A DNA stretch of 64,000 nt from Gammaproteobacteria bacterium (GCA_026707045.1 JAPOXO010000118.1:9178-73177); one strand, 5' to 3'; positions 50,000 through 60,666 are shown, counted from the stretch's first letter. Numbers and translations are program-made. Notes: generated by a model not told the origin, from the sequence alone.

Positions 50000-50774
50000 G
50001 ATTTGTTTCGGGTTGTGCGTGACGCCTCAACATTTCTTGAGCCAACGCAAGGTGGGCAATTGCGCCACGCGAACGTCGGTCGTAAAGATTGACTGGCTGG
50101 CCGTAACTAGGTGCTTCCGCGACCCGAACGTTTCGGGGAATGACCGTGCGGTACATTTGAGTTTTGAAATGGTCGAACAGCTGTCTGGACACTGCGCGAG
50201 TGAGTTTATTACGGGGATCGTACATTGTTCGAATAATTCCGTCGATTTTTAACTTCGGATTGCCGGCAGAGCGCACCGCTTCGATGGTTCGCATCAGAGC
50301 TGTCAGCCCCTCCAATGCGAAGTATTCACACTGCATGGGGATTAGAACGTCGCTCGCCGCCATTAATGCGTTCAAGGTAAGCACATTCAGCGTCGGAGGG
50401 CAGTCCACAATTACATAGTCGTAGGAGTTTTCCGAATTGAGCAGTGTCCTCAAACGTCTCACACGATCCTCTTCGTTGAGCAATCTTACTTCGATTGCGG
50501 TCAAGTCCGAGTTTGACGGGACCACATCCATACCAGGGGGTACTTTCTTGACCAAATCCCGCAGAGCGGTTTTGCCTTCAAACCAATCCCAAGAGCTGGC
50601 CTTTTGGTCCGCACTGGTGATCCCAACGTGAGTGGATGCGTTTCCTTGCGGGTCGAGATCAATCAGCAACACGGCTTGGTCCGCTGAAGCAAGCGCCGCC
50701 GCCAAGTTCACCGCCGTAGTTGTCTTTCCTACGCCTCCTTTTTGATTGGCAACAGCCATCACTCTCTTCGTCAC
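49992..50774 (-). CDS. parA: Chromosome-partitioning ATPase ParA (Soj)
   Basis: 260 residues. The deviant Walker A AVANQKGGVGKTTTAVNLAA (Lys12 and Lys17), Walker A' LLIDLDPQGNASTHVG and Walker B DYVIVDCPPTLNVLTL are all present. It starts with GTG in a four-base overlap with rsmG. ParA binds DNA in its ATP form and is displaced by ParB, moving origins apart. Confidence 0.97.
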   Translation of the reverse strand: MTKRVMAVANQKGGVGKTTTAVNLAAALASADQAVLLIDLDPQGNASTHVGITSADQKASSWDWFEGKTALRDLVKKVPPGMDVVPSNSDLTAIEVRLLNEEDRVRRLRTLLNSENSYDYVIVDCPPTLNVLTLNALMAASDVLIPMQCEYFALEGLTALMRTIEAVRSAGNPKLKIDGIIRTMYDPRNKLTRAVSRQLFDHFKTQMYRTVIPRNVRVAEAPSYGQPVNLYDRRSRGAIAHLALAQEMLRRHAQPETNHG

Positions 50775-51379
50775 CGTACAAAACTCTTGCTGACGAGGGA
50801 GATAAATCCTCTTCTTGTCTGGTGAGTGGAGCGCACGGTGGCACCAATCAGTTTTGACTCATCTATTTTGTGCGATGTTTGCATCAGAATCGTTCCCGAC
50901 TCATTGAGAAATTGGCTGCCGAGATCCCAAACACGATGTACAGTTCCCACAGCACGCATCGTAACAGTATCGAATCTTTCATTGAACTCCGAGTTTCGTT
51001 TGATATCTAGCTCAAGCACCTCGACATTTGCAAGATCAAGCTCCATTTTCACATGTCGCAAGAAACGACATTTCTTAAGACTACGGTCGTTCAAGACCAC
51101 ACGCATTTTCCGGCTAGCAATTGCGATGATTGCTCCAGGAAATCCGCCCCCTGAGCCAATGTCCAGATGCGATCGAGACTGCTCCAGCAAAGGCAGCAAT
51201 GCCATACTGTCCGCCACATGACGTTCATTCAAGTGTTCGAGATCACCATTCGATACTAGAGAGCAAGCGGAGTTCCACTTGCGTAGAAGAGTGAGGTAAT
51301 CGGATACTTGCTTCCGCGAGCCCGATTCAATATGTTGCTGATTCGGAAAGTTGCTAGCTTGCTGAGGGGTTGAGTTCAC
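50771..51379 (-). CDS. rsmG: 16S rRNA (guanine-N7) methyltransferase
   Basis: 202 residues. The SAM-binding motif is [18 protein letters not shown], preceded by [12 protein letters not shown] and followed by [27 protein letters not shown]-like [16 protein letters not shown] is the family's later strand. RsmG methylates G527 of 16S rRNA. It starts with GTG, overlapping mnmG by four bases, and overlaps parA in turn. Confidence 0.95.
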   Translation of the reverse strand: MNSTPQQASNFPNQQHIESGSRKQVSDYLTLLRKWNSACSLVSNGDLEHLNERHVADSMALLPLLEQSRSHLDIGSGGGFPGAIIAIASRKMRVVLNDRSLKKCRFLRHVKMELDLANVEVLELDIKRNSEFNERFDTVTMRAVGTVHRVWDLGSQFLNESGTILMQTSHKIDESKLIGATVRSTHQTRRGFISLVSKSFVR

Positions 51380-53268
51380 GCGATCTTGCGTTGGTCGCGT
51401 TCCCGTTTTGAATGAACAGCAATGAGAGACAGAGCAGCGGGGGTAATTCCAGGAATTCGTGATGCATTAGCCATCGTGCGAGGTCGCGATTCACTCAATT
51501 TCTGCCTCAATTCGTTGGAAAGTCCGTCAATACTCTGGTAGTTCAGTGTCTCTGGAATTGCCATTCTTTCTTTGGCGTTTGCGCTCTCGATTTCCTTCTC
51601 TTGGCGATTAATGTAACCTTCATACTTGATATCGATTGAAGCTTGTTCGAGGATCGCGTACGGAATGTCGCACAGCCAACCGCTTGAATGAAGCACTTCC
51701 GTCTCGATTCGCGGACGTTTAAGTAACTCATACAACTTTAGCTCTCGACTGACTCGTTCACCGGACAGATCTTCCAAGGTTCGGACTCTTTCTTCATCAG
51801 GATGTATGTTTGTCTCTTGAAGTCTTTGTTTGCATTCTTGAATTGCTTCACGTTTTGCCTTAAACGAATTCCATCGAGCTAGCGAGACTACTCCAAGTTC
51901 ATATCCTTTTTCTGTCAATCTAATATCCGCATTGTCTTGACGCAATCGCAACCGATACTCAGCCCGACTTGTAAACATTCGGTATGGTTCGTTGGTACCC
52001 AACGAGGTCAAATCGTCAACCAGCACACCCAAGTAGGCCTCATGTCGCTTGGGAAACCATTGAGGAGAGTCAGCGACTTTTCGCGCTGCGTTGATTCCCG
52101 CAAGTAACCCTTGTGCAGCCGCTTCCTCATACCCCGTTGTGCCGTTAATTTGACCTGCAAAATACAGACTCTCGACCAACCGAGTTTCGAGAGTGGGGTA
52201 CAAGTCTCTAGGATCAAAGAAATCGTATTCGACCGCATAGCCTGGTCGCGTTATACGGGCATTTTCAAAGCCTTTGATTGTCCGCACGGCCGCGACTTGT
52301 ACATCGAACGGCAGACTTGTAGAAATGCCATTTGGATAGATTTCGTTGGTTTGAAGGCCTTCAGGTTCTATAAATATCTGATGCTGAGGCCGATCTGAGA
52401 ACCGAACAACCTTATCCTCTATTGACGGACAATATCGTGGGCCGATTCCTTCTATTGCGCCCGAATAAATTGGAGATTCTGGTAGTCCGGCTCGAATAAT
52501 TTCGTGAGTCCGCTCATTTGTGTACGTGATGTAGCAAGGCACTTGACGGGGATGTTCGGATTGGTGCCCGACATATGACATTGTCGAAGCGTGTTCGTCG
52601 CAATGTTGCGTCAGTAATTCAGAGTAATCGACTGTCTTGCCATCGATACGAGGAGGAGTCCCAGTCTTCAATCGTCCAACTCGGAACGGCAAGGCACGGA
52701 GCTTGTTTGCTAGATCTGTCGAAGCTCGATCTCCGGCTCGTCCGCCCGTTTTACTGCGTCTTCCAATGTGTATAAGTCCACCGAGAAATGTCCCGGTTGT
52801 CAACACGACGGTTTTGGCGGCAATATCGCCAGCTATCGCACATCGAACGCTTCGGATTCGGTCGTCTGCAATATCCAAATCCACAACATCATCTTGAAAA
52901 ATATGGAGATTTTCCTGCTTCTCGACGATTTCACGTATAGCGTTCTTGTATAGACTTCTGTCCGCCTGAGCACGAAGCGCTCGGACGGCGGGTCCTTTAC
53001 TGGCGTTCAACGTTCGAAAGTGGATTCCAGCCTGGTCGGTTGCTGAAGCCATTGCGCCATCGAGTGCATCCACCTCACGCACCAAATGACTCTTGCCGAT
53101 GCCCCCGATAGCCGGGTTGCAGGACATCTGACCAATAGTTTCAATCGACTGAGTGACCATGAGTGTCTGCGCACCCATCCGCGCGGCCGCGAGGGCGGCT
53201 TCGGTACCAGCGTGGCCACCGCCAATTACCACGACATCAAATAAATTTCGAATCTTGACAGATTTCAT
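51376..53268 (-). CDS. mnmG: tRNA uridine-5-carboxymethylaminomethyl modification enzyme MnmG (GidA)
   Basis: 630 residues. The N-terminal FAD site is [20 protein letters not shown]. Other signatures are [20 protein letters not shown], the Cys-containing [33 protein letters not shown] and [20 protein letters not shown]. With MnmE it modifies U34 of some tRNAs. The start is followed upstream by a promoter (53342-53369). Gene order rsmG-mnmG-(gap)-mnmE is typical, apart from the inserted gene and spacer. Confidence 0.97.
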   Translation of the reverse strand: MKSVKIRNLFDVVVIGGGHAGTEAALAAARMGAQTLMVTQSIETIGQMSCNPAIGGIGKSHLVREVDALDGAMASATDQAGIHFRTLNASKGPAVRALRAQADRSLYKNAIREIVEKQENLHIFQDDVVDLDIADDRIRSVRCAIAGDIAAKTVVLTTGTFLGGLIHIGRRSKTGGRAGDRASTDLANKLRALPFRVGRLKTGTPPRIDGKTVDYSELLTQHCDEHASTMSYVGHQSEHPRQVPCYITYTNERTHEIIRAGLPESPIYSGAIEGIGPRYCPSIEDKVVRFSDRPQHQIFIEPEGLQTNEIYPNGISTSLPFDVQVAAVRTIKGFENARITRPGYAVEYDFFDPRDLYPTLETRLVESLYFAGQINGTTGYEEAAAQGLLAGINAARKVADSPQWFPKRHEAYLGVLVDDLTSLGTNEPYRMFTSRAEYRLRLRQDNADIRLTEKGYELGVVSLARWNSFKAKREAIQECKQRLQETNIHPDEERVRTLEDLSGERVSRELKLYELLKRPRIETEVLHSSGWLCDIPYAILEQASIDIKYEGYINRQEKEIESANAKERMAIPETLNYQSIDGLSNELRQKLSESRPRTMANASRIPGITPAALSLIAVHSKRERDQRKIA

Positions 53269-53945
53269 GTCATACTAGCCCGCCATTGAGAACTTTTGGA
53301 CTTCTTGCTAGTTTTTTGTACAGCGTCGCGACGTTGCGTTAATTATAGACCCCTGTCCTATGCAGTCAGGCCCTAAGAACGGTTCTGCGACTGCAACGTG
53401 ACTTTGTCGTGCGCAACAGCAGTACTTAGAACCTCCAGATTACATTCGTACCGCAAAATCCGAATTTTTGCTGAAACTGTGAAACGCGGATTCGGGAACA
53501 CTCTCAATACAGCTAAACAAACACAATAATCTATTATAATGCAGATACTTCCTGCTGTTCTGAAGCATACTGAATAATCCCAAAGCCACAGCAAAGATGA
53601 CCTGCCCCAAAAGAAAGGGAAAGGTTAACAGCCCTCAGGAATGAGCGTGACGAGCCGTTGCGTCGACGGACGGAACTGGAAGAGGAGTTGCAACAGTATG
53701 AATGCTAACTGCGCTTCGCCCTTTACTACATTCGCAGCAAGAACAAGGACAGGCTGCTTCTTCATTGATGGGTCAAATTAGGTGACCTGATCAGATCGTT
53801 TCCAATTGAGGAGAAGATTCGATCAGCACTCACAGCCTTCTATATTTCCCGAGTCCAAATACGTGAGGTTTCAAGTTCAATCGAATGGGAATCAAAGATG
53901 GAGACCAAGGGACCTACTCAACCTCCTACCGGTGGTCTCTACCTT
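53269..53945. other. Long intergenic region upstream of mnmG
   Basis: About 680 bp. It holds the mnmG promoter (53342-53369) and a possible decayed reading frame on the plus strand (53601-53963, listed separately). I found no DnaA box here, so it does not look like a second origin as at mnmG in E. coli. Confidence 0.5.
53342..53369 (-). promoter_or_regulatory. Promoter of the mnmG-rsmG-parA-parB run
   Basis: On the minus strand, CTGACT (53369-53364) and a perfect TATAAT (53347-53342) are separated by 16 bp. It lies 73 bp upstream of the mnmG start, leaving a leader of roughly 65 bases. Confidence 0.6.
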
Positions 53946-53963
53946 TTACGAGCTCGGAACTGA
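53601..53963 (+). pseudogene. Possible decayed coding region with in-frame stops
   Basis: One frame gives three protein-like pieces separated by stops at 53706 (TAA), 53766 (TGA) and 53961 (TGA). The pieces are a charged helix (PAPKERERLTALRNERDEPL ... EEELQQYEC), a short basic stretch (LRFALYYIRSKNKDRLLLH), and 64 residues with mixed character (DLIRSFPIEEKIRSALTAFY). No start codon precedes it (TGA at 53598). I recognise no family, and chance is possible. Its 3' end overlaps the end of the minus-strand gene at 53946. Confidence 0.25.
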
Positions 53964-54632
53964 AAGCTCAAGAGATCCTACTTCTTGTCCATTAGCGAAT
54001 CTCACAGTAATGTGATCTGCTTGGACACTCACCACTTTCACTGGCGGTAGGCGATTGTCGTTCCCTTGCCCGGTATCTCTAATTCGACCCACTACTACAC
54101 ACTCGACTTCTCGTGACTTCTGCAACTCGCCAGCAAGTTTTTTCGCAGATTCGAAAGGCACCGGAAGTTCGATTTTTCCAGCAACATTCAATAGTTCTAC
54201 TGCGTAGTGTTGGTCAAACCAAATTCGGCGCGGGTAATCCTCCGGTCCTCCTGCCAAATTGATGGGAAAGAGCTTCCGCTCAAAATCGTACTCACGAAGC
54301 CTTCCTCGAACGATAACGCCAACAGTCTTTACCTCTTCAGCTTGCCGGAGTTTCTCTTCGATTTCTGACTGAAGATCTTGAACAATGTCGTAGCGAGTGA
54401 ATTCCTCCTTGGCATTTCGAAAATCTTGCGAAAGCGCATAGGCAAAAATGCTGTTGGGGGTCTTCTCGTCACTGCGCGATTCGTACACAAAAACAACGCT
54501 TTCATCGGTGAGAAGGACGAATTCTGATTCCTTCTCATTCGTCTCTGCCATCGTCAAGGCACCACAGCAGAGTACCGCGACAGAAGCTACAAGTCTTATC
54601 GGTCGTAGGAAAGTCTTGATTATTGTTAACAC
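53946..54632 (-). CDS. Exported protein of unknown function
   Basis: 228 residues with a signal peptide (RPIRLVASVAVLCCGALTMA, cut before ETNEK). The mature part is mixed alpha/beta: SEFVLLTDESVVFVYESRSD, a helix EEKLRQAEEVK, then several strands (GVIVRGRLREYDFE; ECVVVGRIRDTGQG; VKVVSVQADHITVRF). It has no Cys beyond one in ECVVV and no membrane helix after the leader. I recognise no family. It sits between mnmG and mnmE, which are usually adjacent, so it is an insertion in a conserved core order. Confidence 0.75.
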   Translation of the reverse strand: MLTIIKTFLRPIRLVASVAVLCCGALTMAETNEKESEFVLLTDESVVFVYESRSDEKTPNSIFAYALSQDFRNAKEEFTRYDIVQDLQSEIEEKLRQAEEVKTVGVIVRGRLREYDFERKLFPINLAGGPEDYPRRIWFDQHYAVELLNVAGKIELPVPFESAKKLAGELQKSREVECVVVGRIRDTGQGNDNRLPPVKVVSVQADHITVRFANGQEVGSLELSVPSS

Positions 54633-54757
54633 TATGATTCCTCTTATAAGTTTTGAGGTTGATTGGAATTAACCCAATCCTATAAACAGATGCGGCTATC
54701 GAGAAATCAGTTACAGAGTATCAGTTGCCTTTTAACGGTTAGTTGATGTCTGGCTTC

Positions 54758-56062
54758 TCATTTTCCAATGCAAAATCTCGAGAAGATCTCTCCAAGCAAG
54801 TCATCTGTTGTAGTCTCTCCCACAATCTCCCCCAGATGAATGTGTACATGGCGAAGATCCTCGGCGACGATGTCGCCTGATTTAGCTTTGAGGCTCAAAA
54901 TCGCCTGCTGCAGACGGTCCAATGCTTGTCGCAACGATGCAAGGTGGCGAGGTCGGCCTGCAAAGGCATCGTCGTTAACCTGATAACCCGCTGATTTCAC
55001 TAGGAACTCATGAATTGCACTTAGTCCCTTGCCGTGAATTGCGCTTGTCCGTACTGTTCTATCGTTCACGGAACCGGGACTCAATCCTGTCAGGTCGCAC
55101 TTATTTCTAACGACCAAATCATCGCAGTTGGGACTATCGGGCGCATCCTCTACGCGATCATCTACAACCCAGAGAGTGACATCCGCGTGTTTCATCGCAA
55201 GTTTCGCTCGTTCGATGCCAGCTTCTTCAATGGGATCATTACTTTCGTGCATGCCTGCAGTATCGACAAATTTGACTGGCAGTCCATTGAGGTTTATCGT
55301 CGCATCAAGCGTATCTCGAGTCGTCCCCGCAACGTTGGTGACGATCGCTCGATCCTCGTTCAACAAGGCATTGAGAAGACTTGACTTGCCAACGTTTGGC
55401 GGTCCGGCAATTACGACGGAAAGTCCGTTTTGAATCGTTGCACCGAGTTCCGTACGACGCAATAGGGATTGGAGCTGTTCCTCGATGTTAGCGGCTCGCT
55501 GAACCAACGTCTTGACATCCAGAAATTCGATTTCCTCGTCCACAAAGTCGATCGACCCTTCAACATACATACGCAGTTCTAGTACTTCGCGATCAATGGC
55601 CAATACCTCACGGGAAAACTCGCCGGAAAGCGAACGAGCCGCGGCGTGTGCCGCTTGTTTACTGCTCGCATTGATTAAGTCTGCGACTGCCTCGGCCTGA
55701 GCGAGATCCAACCGACCTTCCAAAAACGCACGTTCAGTGAATTCTCCCGGCCGCGCTATCCTCGCGCCCAATTCTTGAACCCGTTCGCAGACGAGTTCCT
55801 GAACTACACGACCGCCATGCCCTTGCAACTCAAGGACATCTTCGCCGGTAAATGAATTTGGTTTTGGAAAAAAGAGAGCGATTCCGGAGTCGATGCACTC
55901 TCCATCGGCAGCGCGGAAGTCTCCGTACTCAGCAATTCGCGGTTCTGGACATCGCCCAAAGATCTGTTGGGCAATATGAACTACATTGCTTCCGGAAACT
56001 CGCACAATGCCGATGCCACCTGATCCAAGCGGAGTGGCGACTGCACAAATCGTGTCGTTCAT
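54758..56062 (-). CDS. mnmE: tRNA modification GTPase MnmE (TrmE)
   Basis: 434 residues: N-terminal folate-binding domain (AVATPLGSGGIGIVRVSGSN), helical domain, and an inserted G domain with GPPNVGKSSLLNALLNEDRA (G1), VAGTTRDTLDA (G2), DTAGMHE (G3) and NKCD (G4). The C-terminal FSRFCIGK carries the family Cys. It forms the tRNA wobble-uridine modification enzyme with MnmG. It follows yidC with a 39-bp gap. Confidence 0.97.
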   Translation of the reverse strand: MNDTICAVATPLGSGGIGIVRVSGSNVVHIAQQIFGRCPEPRIAEYGDFRAADGECIDSGIALFFPKPNSFTGEDVLELQGHGGRVVQELVCERVQELGARIARPGEFTERAFLEGRLDLAQAEAVADLINASSKQAAHAAARSLSGEFSREVLAIDREVLELRMYVEGSIDFVDEEIEFLDVKTLVQRAANIEEQLQSLLRRTELGATIQNGLSVVIAGPPNVGKSSLLNALLNEDRAIVTNVAGTTRDTLDATINLNGLPVKFVDTAGMHESNDPIEEAGIERAKLAMKHADVTLWVVDDRVEDAPDSPNCDDLVVRNKCDLTGLSPGSVNDRTVRTSAIHGKGLSAIHEFLVKSAGYQVNDDAFAGRPRHLASLRQALDRLQQAILSLKAKSGDIVAEDLRHVHIHLGEIVGETTTDDLLGEIFSRFCIGK

Positions 56063-56101
56063 GCAAACAATACTTCGCAGAAGAGCTCAGTTAACCAAAT
56101 G

Positions 56102-57847
56102 CTAGGTGGGTGCTCCGGCTCTCTTGAGCGCCCAATAGTGATGGGCCATCGAATACAGACTATTGACAAGCCAATACAAGACCAGACCCGCGGGCATGAA
56201 CAAGCAAATCGCACCAAACATGATCGGCATCATCATCATTACTCGTTGCTGCATGGGATCCGGCATCGGTGGGTTGAGGCGTTGCATCAAAAACATCACG
56301 CCAGCGTTGAGTATCGGAAGGACGAATAGCGGATCCATCGCGCTAAGGTCGCGAATCCAAAAGAGAAACGGCGCATGACGAAGTTCAACGCTTTCTATCA
56401 AAACCCAATAGAGCGCAAAGAACACTGGCATCTGCAACAGCATCGGAAAGCATCCGGCTAGTGGGTTTGTTTTCTCCTTTTGGTACAACGACATCATCTC
56501 TTGTCCCATGCGCTGCCGGTCGCCGCCAAAACGTTCTTGTATGCGCTTAATCTGGGGCGATAGTTTCCGCATCTTGGCCATCGACCGATAGCTCATTTGC
56601 GATAGCGGAAAGAGAACGGTCTTAATCAGGATGGTCATGAGTATGATCGCCAACCCCCAATTCTTGACCAAGGAGTGAATCCAGTCGAGAACCTTGAACA
56701 TCGGCACGGAAAGCCACCAGAAAAATCCGTAATCGACTGTCAGCGCTAGATGTGGCGCAAGCGCATCGAGAGCGTCCTGATGTTTTGGCCCTACATACAG
56801 CTTAGCCCCGAATGATCCTGATGTTCCGGGAGTAATTACCTGTGTCGGACCGGTGAATCCAAACCTATAGTTGCCCTGGCGATCTTTGCTTCCGAAATAG
56901 AGATTGCTTTCGTTCTGGTTTGGTATCCAAGTGGACAGGAAGTAGTGCTGAAGAATTGCGACCCAGCCACCATTTACGGCCTCTCGATAGGCATTCTTGT
57001 CAATGTCCTTGAATTTAAGCCGTTTGTAGTGTTTTGATTCTGTCGTTATCGCAGCTCCGACATAAGCTGGGGGACGAATGAAACCGCCTGTTTTCCCGTC
57101 CGCCGGTCCACCGTCTCGTTTTAGTTGCGCAAAGAAATTTGCCGAGAAGTTTTGGCTGCTCGTGTTGCGAACGTCGTAGTTGACATCGATGTCGTAACGA
57201 TCCGCATAGAAATCGAATGACTTTGTGACTTCAACTCCGTCTTCCTCATATGTCAATTTGACGTTTAAAGCGCCCTCTTCTAGGTTCCAATCATTTCTCG
57301 TAACGGAATATACAGGTCGGCCTCCCGGTTGATCGAGCCCATCTTCTCCCATCAACCCGCTTTGCGCAATGTAGGTTCTGTCAGCCCGTCGATCAAGGAG
57401 CGTCATTGGAGAATCCGGTTCCTTGAGACTGATCGGATACGCAATTAACTTCCATCCGACGACATCTCCTCCAACGGGATCGATCCACGCGTAATACAAC
57501 GGCGTTGTCACTTTAATTAATGTTCGACTAACGGATTCAGCGGAGCTTGTAGTCATGATTTGCCCGCGGTCGGATTGCAACATCGAACTATCCGGAACAT
57601 CGCTGTCCAGGTCTTCGTTGGCTGCTGTCTGATCCAGTGATTCGACGCTCGAATCCGCGAGCTCTTGTGGAGTATCTTCGCTGGTCGCGCCGGTTGCTTC
57701 ATCTGAGGATAAAGGTGTCGATTGAAGTTGCTCGGTTTCGGCCTCCCGCAGTTTTTCCGCATCGCTAACCCAAGCCTGAACCAGCAAGTAGGCAACGATT
57801 GCAATCCCTACAAGCAATAGGATGCGTTGAATTTCAAGCAGCGTCAT
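56102..57847 (-). CDS. yidC: Membrane protein insertase YidC
   Basis: 581 residues: an N-terminal membrane helix ([17 protein letters not shown]), an acidic Ser/Thr-rich linker, a large periplasmic domain (about 110-360), then five membrane helices. The conserved core includes [20 protein letters not shown], the helix with the hydrophilic-groove Arg ([20 protein letters not shown]) and [20 protein letters not shown]. It inserts proteins into the inner membrane alone or with SecYEG. It overlaps yidD by 14 bp. Confidence 0.97.
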   Translation of the reverse strand: MTLLEIQRILLLVGIAIVAYLLVQAWVSDAEKLREAETEQLQSTPLSSDEATGATSEDTPQELADSSVESLDQTAANEDLDSDVPDSSMLQSDRGQIMTTSSAESVSRTLIKVTTPLYYAWIDPVGGDVVGWKLIAYPISLKEPDSPMTLLDRRADRTYIAQSGLMGEDGLDQPGGRPVYSVTRNDWNLEEGALNVKLTYEEDGVEVTKSFDFYADRYDIDVNYDVRNTSSQNFSANFFAQLKRDGGPADGKTGGFIRPPAYVGAAITTESKHYKRLKFKDIDKNAYREAVNGGWVAILQHYFLSTWIPNQNESNLYFGSKDRQGNYRFGFTGPTQVITPGTSGSFGAKLYVGPKHQDALDALAPHLALTVDYGFFWWLSVPMFKVLDWIHSLVKNWGLAIILMTILIKTVLFPLSQMSYRSMAKMRKLSPQIKRIQERFGGDRQRMGQEMMSLYQKEKTNPLAGCFPMLLQMPVFFALYWVLIESVELRHAPFLFWIRDLSAMDPLFVLPILNAGVMFLMQRLNPPMPDPMQQRVMMMMPIMFGAICLFMPAGLVLYWLVNSLYSMAHHYWALKRAGAPT

Positions 57848-58130
57848 GGACTGGGTCCTTATGTTCTTCTTCCTTTACGGAAGGAACAAAGTCAACACCA
57901 CCTGGATGGAAAGGATGGCACTTGCAGACACGTTTGAGAGTCAACCAACTTCCTCTCAACAAACCGTGCGTTTTAAGCGCTTCCAGAGCGTAGCAAGAGC
58001 AAGTCGGGTAGAAACGGCACCTTGGACCGAGCATGGGAGAAATCGCGAACTGGTAGAGACGTATCGCGCCCGAGACGAATCGCACGGCAATGGAAGCCTT
58101 GTGTTTTTCCTGCTTGCTAGCGTTCGCCAT
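57834..58130 (-). CDS. yidD: Membrane protein insertion efficiency factor YidD
   Basis: 98 residues from ATG 58130 (a GTG one codon earlier is also possible). The signature [34 protein letters not shown] and [18 protein letters not shown] is fully present, with its three conserved Cys. It overlaps rnpA by about 14 bp and yidC by 14 bp, the usual tight order. Confidence 0.95.
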   Translation of the reverse strand: MANASKQEKHKASIAVRFVSGAIRLYQFAISPMLGPRCRFYPTCSCYALEALKTHGLLRGSWLTLKRVCKCHPFHPGGVDFVPSVKEEEHKDPVHDAA

Positions 58131-58503
58131 CACTTGCTCTGATGTCTTGTTCCCACTTGTGCAGCGCGCGACGAATCGATGATGGTATGGAGCTCGGTTG
58201 AACTGGAAGCGATCGCAACGCGACTACCACATCCATCGAGCCCATTGAGCTCGAACTGCATCGAAACCATTCCCTAATGATTCGCTTTATTGCATTGCGT
58301 TGGACGGAACAGTGTGCAATTCGTTTAGGGACAATCATCCCCAGTCGAGCAAATCCCTTTCTCGTGGTTCTTTGGGAAATACGCAGCGGTCCTTGATGAA
58401 ACGCGGAATTGGCAAACTGTAAAACGCGCTGGTAATCCGAAGCTGTGGACAGTCGCCTACTTCTTCCGAATCTGTTTTTAAGCGGTGATCGCCGTTGGTT
58501 CAA
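58117..58503 (-). CDS. rnpA: Ribonuclease P protein component
   Basis: 128 residues. The RNase P protein signature is [29 protein letters not shown] (RNR-like helix), after basic [20 protein letters not shown]. It helps the RNase P RNA bind pre-tRNA. Initiation looks to be at TTG 58503, three bases after the rpmH stop; no ATG is available in the N-terminus. Confidence 0.93.
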   Translation of the reverse strand: MNQRRSPLKNRFGRSRRLSTASDYQRVLQFANSAFHQGPLRISQRTTRKGFARLGMIVPKRIAHCSVQRNAIKRIIREWFRCSSSSMGSMDVVVALRSLPVQPSSIPSSIRRALHKWEQDIRASDGER

Positions 58504-58506
58504 TGA

Positions 58507-58641
58507 CTAAACCGCTATACGTTTTCGACCTTTGGCACGTCGCGCATTGATGACCTTTCTCCCGTTCTTGGTCGACATGCGTTTGCGGAATCCGTGTGTA
58601 CGTTTTCTCGAAACATTGCTAGGTTGAAATGTTCGCTTCAT
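58507..58641 (-). CDS. rpmH: 50S ribosomal protein L34
   Basis: A 44-residue protein: [20 protein letters not shown], then [20 protein letters not shown] and RIAV. This matches L34 end to end. It is the first gene of the rpmH-rnpA-yidD-yidC-mnmE run. Confidence 0.97.
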   Translation of the reverse strand: MKRTFQPSNVSRKRTHGFRKRMSTKNGRKVINARRAKGRKRIAV

Positions 58642-58677
58642 GCATTCCTTCAGTCTGTAAACCGGGAGCGGTCGTAT

Positions 58678-58705
58678 ATTCTAGTGGTAACCGATTTCGT
58701 GTCAA
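58678..58705 (-). promoter_or_regulatory. Promoter of the rpmH-rnpA run
   Basis: On the minus strand, a perfect TTGACA (58705-58700) and TAGAAT (58683-58678, one mismatch) are separated by 16 bp, 37 bp upstream of the rpmH start. Confidence 0.75.
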
Positions 58706-59011
58706 TTCCGGTTGCGGCGCTCCAAAAGTCAGACTCTGCGGAAATTTCCGCACGAATTCCGCGTGACTACAACAATGATCTTTTCACTAACGATGATTTT
58801 CATTTTGCTTGTCGGTGAGGCTGTATTGGTACCTGAGCGAAGAAATGAGAGGAGAGATCTTTGTTGTTGTTGTAGGGAAGCGAATCTCTGTGCATAAGTA
58901 GTCGATGATGTGCTATCACGGGAATCAACGACTCCTTATAACAAGTGGAAAAGCCATTGCTATGTCCCTCGTTTGGTGTGCACATGTGGTGTTACCACGG
59001 GGCTTTCACAG

Positions 59012-59020
59012 TTATCCACA
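59012..59020 (+). promoter_or_regulatory. Perfect DnaA box
   Basis: TTATCCACA, the strongest known DnaA-binding sequence, 282 bp before the dnaA start. It could serve both initiation and dnaA autoregulation. Confidence 0.8.
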
Positions 59021-59301
59021 AGAAAGTAACAACTTATGCACAAACTTGAACGACTAACTAGTCGCTTTGCGAGATTGATTTGAAAGCTTGGCTTTAAAGA
59101 GGAATTTGTCCATGCTCGTACTGAAGAGCTTCAGGTATGCAAGAAGTGCGAGTAAATACGCAGTAGGTTGATTTTATATGTCATTTGGAACATCGATTCA
59201 GGCCGATTTTGAATAGTTACAGTCGGGATGGAAGGCAAGGGGATGGCGTACTACAATCTTAGCCAGAGTAAGAGTTTGGGGTTCATCAGAGGGCTCATTA
59301 A

Positions 59302-60636
59302 TTGAAGGAAGTAAAGGAACCAGAAATATGGCAAGACTGTGTAGTTCGATTAGAAGAAGAAACGTCACTCAAGGACTTTAACCAATGGATACGGCCGCTT
59401 CAAGCCATTAACGATGGTGGTCGACTCATACTGTTGGCTCACAACCAACATGTAAAGAAAACGGTAGCCCAAAAATATCTGACTCGCATCAAGGAACTGG
59501 TGAATCAACTCGGCGATCCAGGCTATCCCATTCGCCAAGTTGACCTACTCGTGGGCGATCGCGAAAACGAGCGGGCATTGCCAATACGAGCAACGAACCG
59601 TAATGGAACTTTACTCAAGGCCGACTTCACGTTCGATCGATTTGTTGAGGGTGGATCCAATCGATGGGTAAAGGGTGTCGCTCTTGAAGTCGCGGCCAGT
59701 CCAGCTCTAAAGTTCAATCCCTTTCTGATTTATGGAGGCGTAGGTCTTGGCAAGACACATTTGATGCAAGCCGTGGGAAATCACATCAAATCGCACATCC
59801 CTCAGATAGAAGTTACGTACATCTACGCGCAAACCTTCGTCACAGAAATGGTGAAAGCATTAACAAAACCAAATAGCTCCGAACATGTGCGCCGGTTTAC
59901 CGAGCCTTTTCACTCTGCTGACGTGCTGTTGGTTGACGACATTCAGTTTCTCGCCGCAAAAGATAAGTGCCAGGAAGAATTCTTCCATGTCTTCAATCGT
60001 CTCATCGAAACGGAACAATCACAGATCGTGCTCTCTAGCGATCAATATCCGAGCGAGATTGAAGGGCTTGATGCCCGACTCAGTTCGCGGTTCATCATGG
60101 GTATAACCGCGGAAGTCAAGCCGCCGGATCTTGAGACGCGAGCCGCGATTTTGGTGCAGAAGGCCACTGAGCATTCAGTGAATCTGGACTTGACAGTCGC
60201 GCTGTACATTGCTCAACGCGTCAAGACGAATGTGCGCGAATTGGAAAATGCACTACGGCAGGTGTTGCTGGCTGCGCAATTGCGACGCATGCCGATCAGC
60301 ATTGAATTGGTTCAAGAGACATTGCGCGATCTGTTTGCAATTCACCGACGTCAGGTGAGTATCGACAAAATCCAAAAGCAGGTTGCCGATTACTACAACA
60401 TTCGGCTCGCCGATCTACACAGTCCCACACGCGTTCATAAAATCGTGAGGCCGAGACAAATGGCGATGGCGCTGGCGCACGAACTAACCGACTTGCCGCT
60501 GCAGGCAATTGGACAAAACTTCGGAAAGGATCACACAACGGTCTTGAACGCCATCAAGAGAATTGGGCAGCTTCGGCAGACTAGTGCGCAGCTCGAAGAG
60601 GACTATAACCGGTTGGAGCGAGTGCTTACTTCTTAG
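59302..60636 (+). CDS. dnaA: Chromosomal replication initiator DnaA
   Basis: 444 residues: N-terminal domain (DCVVRLEEETSLKDFNQWIR), AAA+ domain with Walker A GGVGLGKT (145-152) and Walker B LLVDDIQF (Asp212), sensor region SRFIMGITAEVKPPD, and the DNA-binding domain with FGKDHTTVLNAIKRI near the end. It starts with TTG, as no ATG occurs near the N-terminus. First gene of the dnaA-dnaN-recF-gyrB run. Confidence 0.97.
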   Translation: MKEVKEPEIWQDCVVRLEEETSLKDFNQWIRPLQAINDGGRLILLAHNQHVKKTVAQKYLTRIKELVNQLGDPGYPIRQVDLLVGDRENERALPIRATNRNGTLLKADFTFDRFVEGGSNRWVKGVALEVAASPALKFNPFLIYGGVGLGKTHLMQAVGNHIKSHIPQIEVTYIYAQTFVTEMVKALTKPNSSEHVRRFTEPFHSADVLLVDDIQFLAAKDKCQEEFFHVFNRLIETEQSQIVLSSDQYPSEIEGLDARLSSRFIMGITAEVKPPDLETRAAILVQKATEHSVNLDLTVALYIAQRVKTNVRELENALRQVLLAAQLRRMPISIELVQETLRDLFAIHRRQVSIDKIQKQVADYYNIRLADLHSPTRVHKIVRPRQMAMALAHELTDLPLQAIGQNFGKDHTTVLNAIKRIGQLRQTSAQLEEDYNRLERVLTS

Positions 60637-60666
60637 TTGGATATTGGCGAATGAAGGGAGAGTCGA

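Larger units (their letters stand above)
58642..59301. other. oriC: Putative replication origin region (oriC) between rpmH and dnaA
   Basis: The 660-bp gap carries three sites that fit the DnaA-box consensus TTWTNCACA: 58889-58897 (minus), 59012-59020 (TTATCCACA, perfect) and 59034-59042 (TTATGCACA). The last two are 13 bp apart and in the same orientation. An AT-rich stretch follows near 59165-59180. The rpmH/dnaA divergence with parAB nearby is where oriC lies in Pseudomonas-type chromosomes. No gene-like frame is supported in the gap. Confidence 0.7.

Noticed and set aside
58861..58873. Short TTG/TGT triplet repeat near the putative origin
   Set aside because: Only four units; too short to call a functional repeat.
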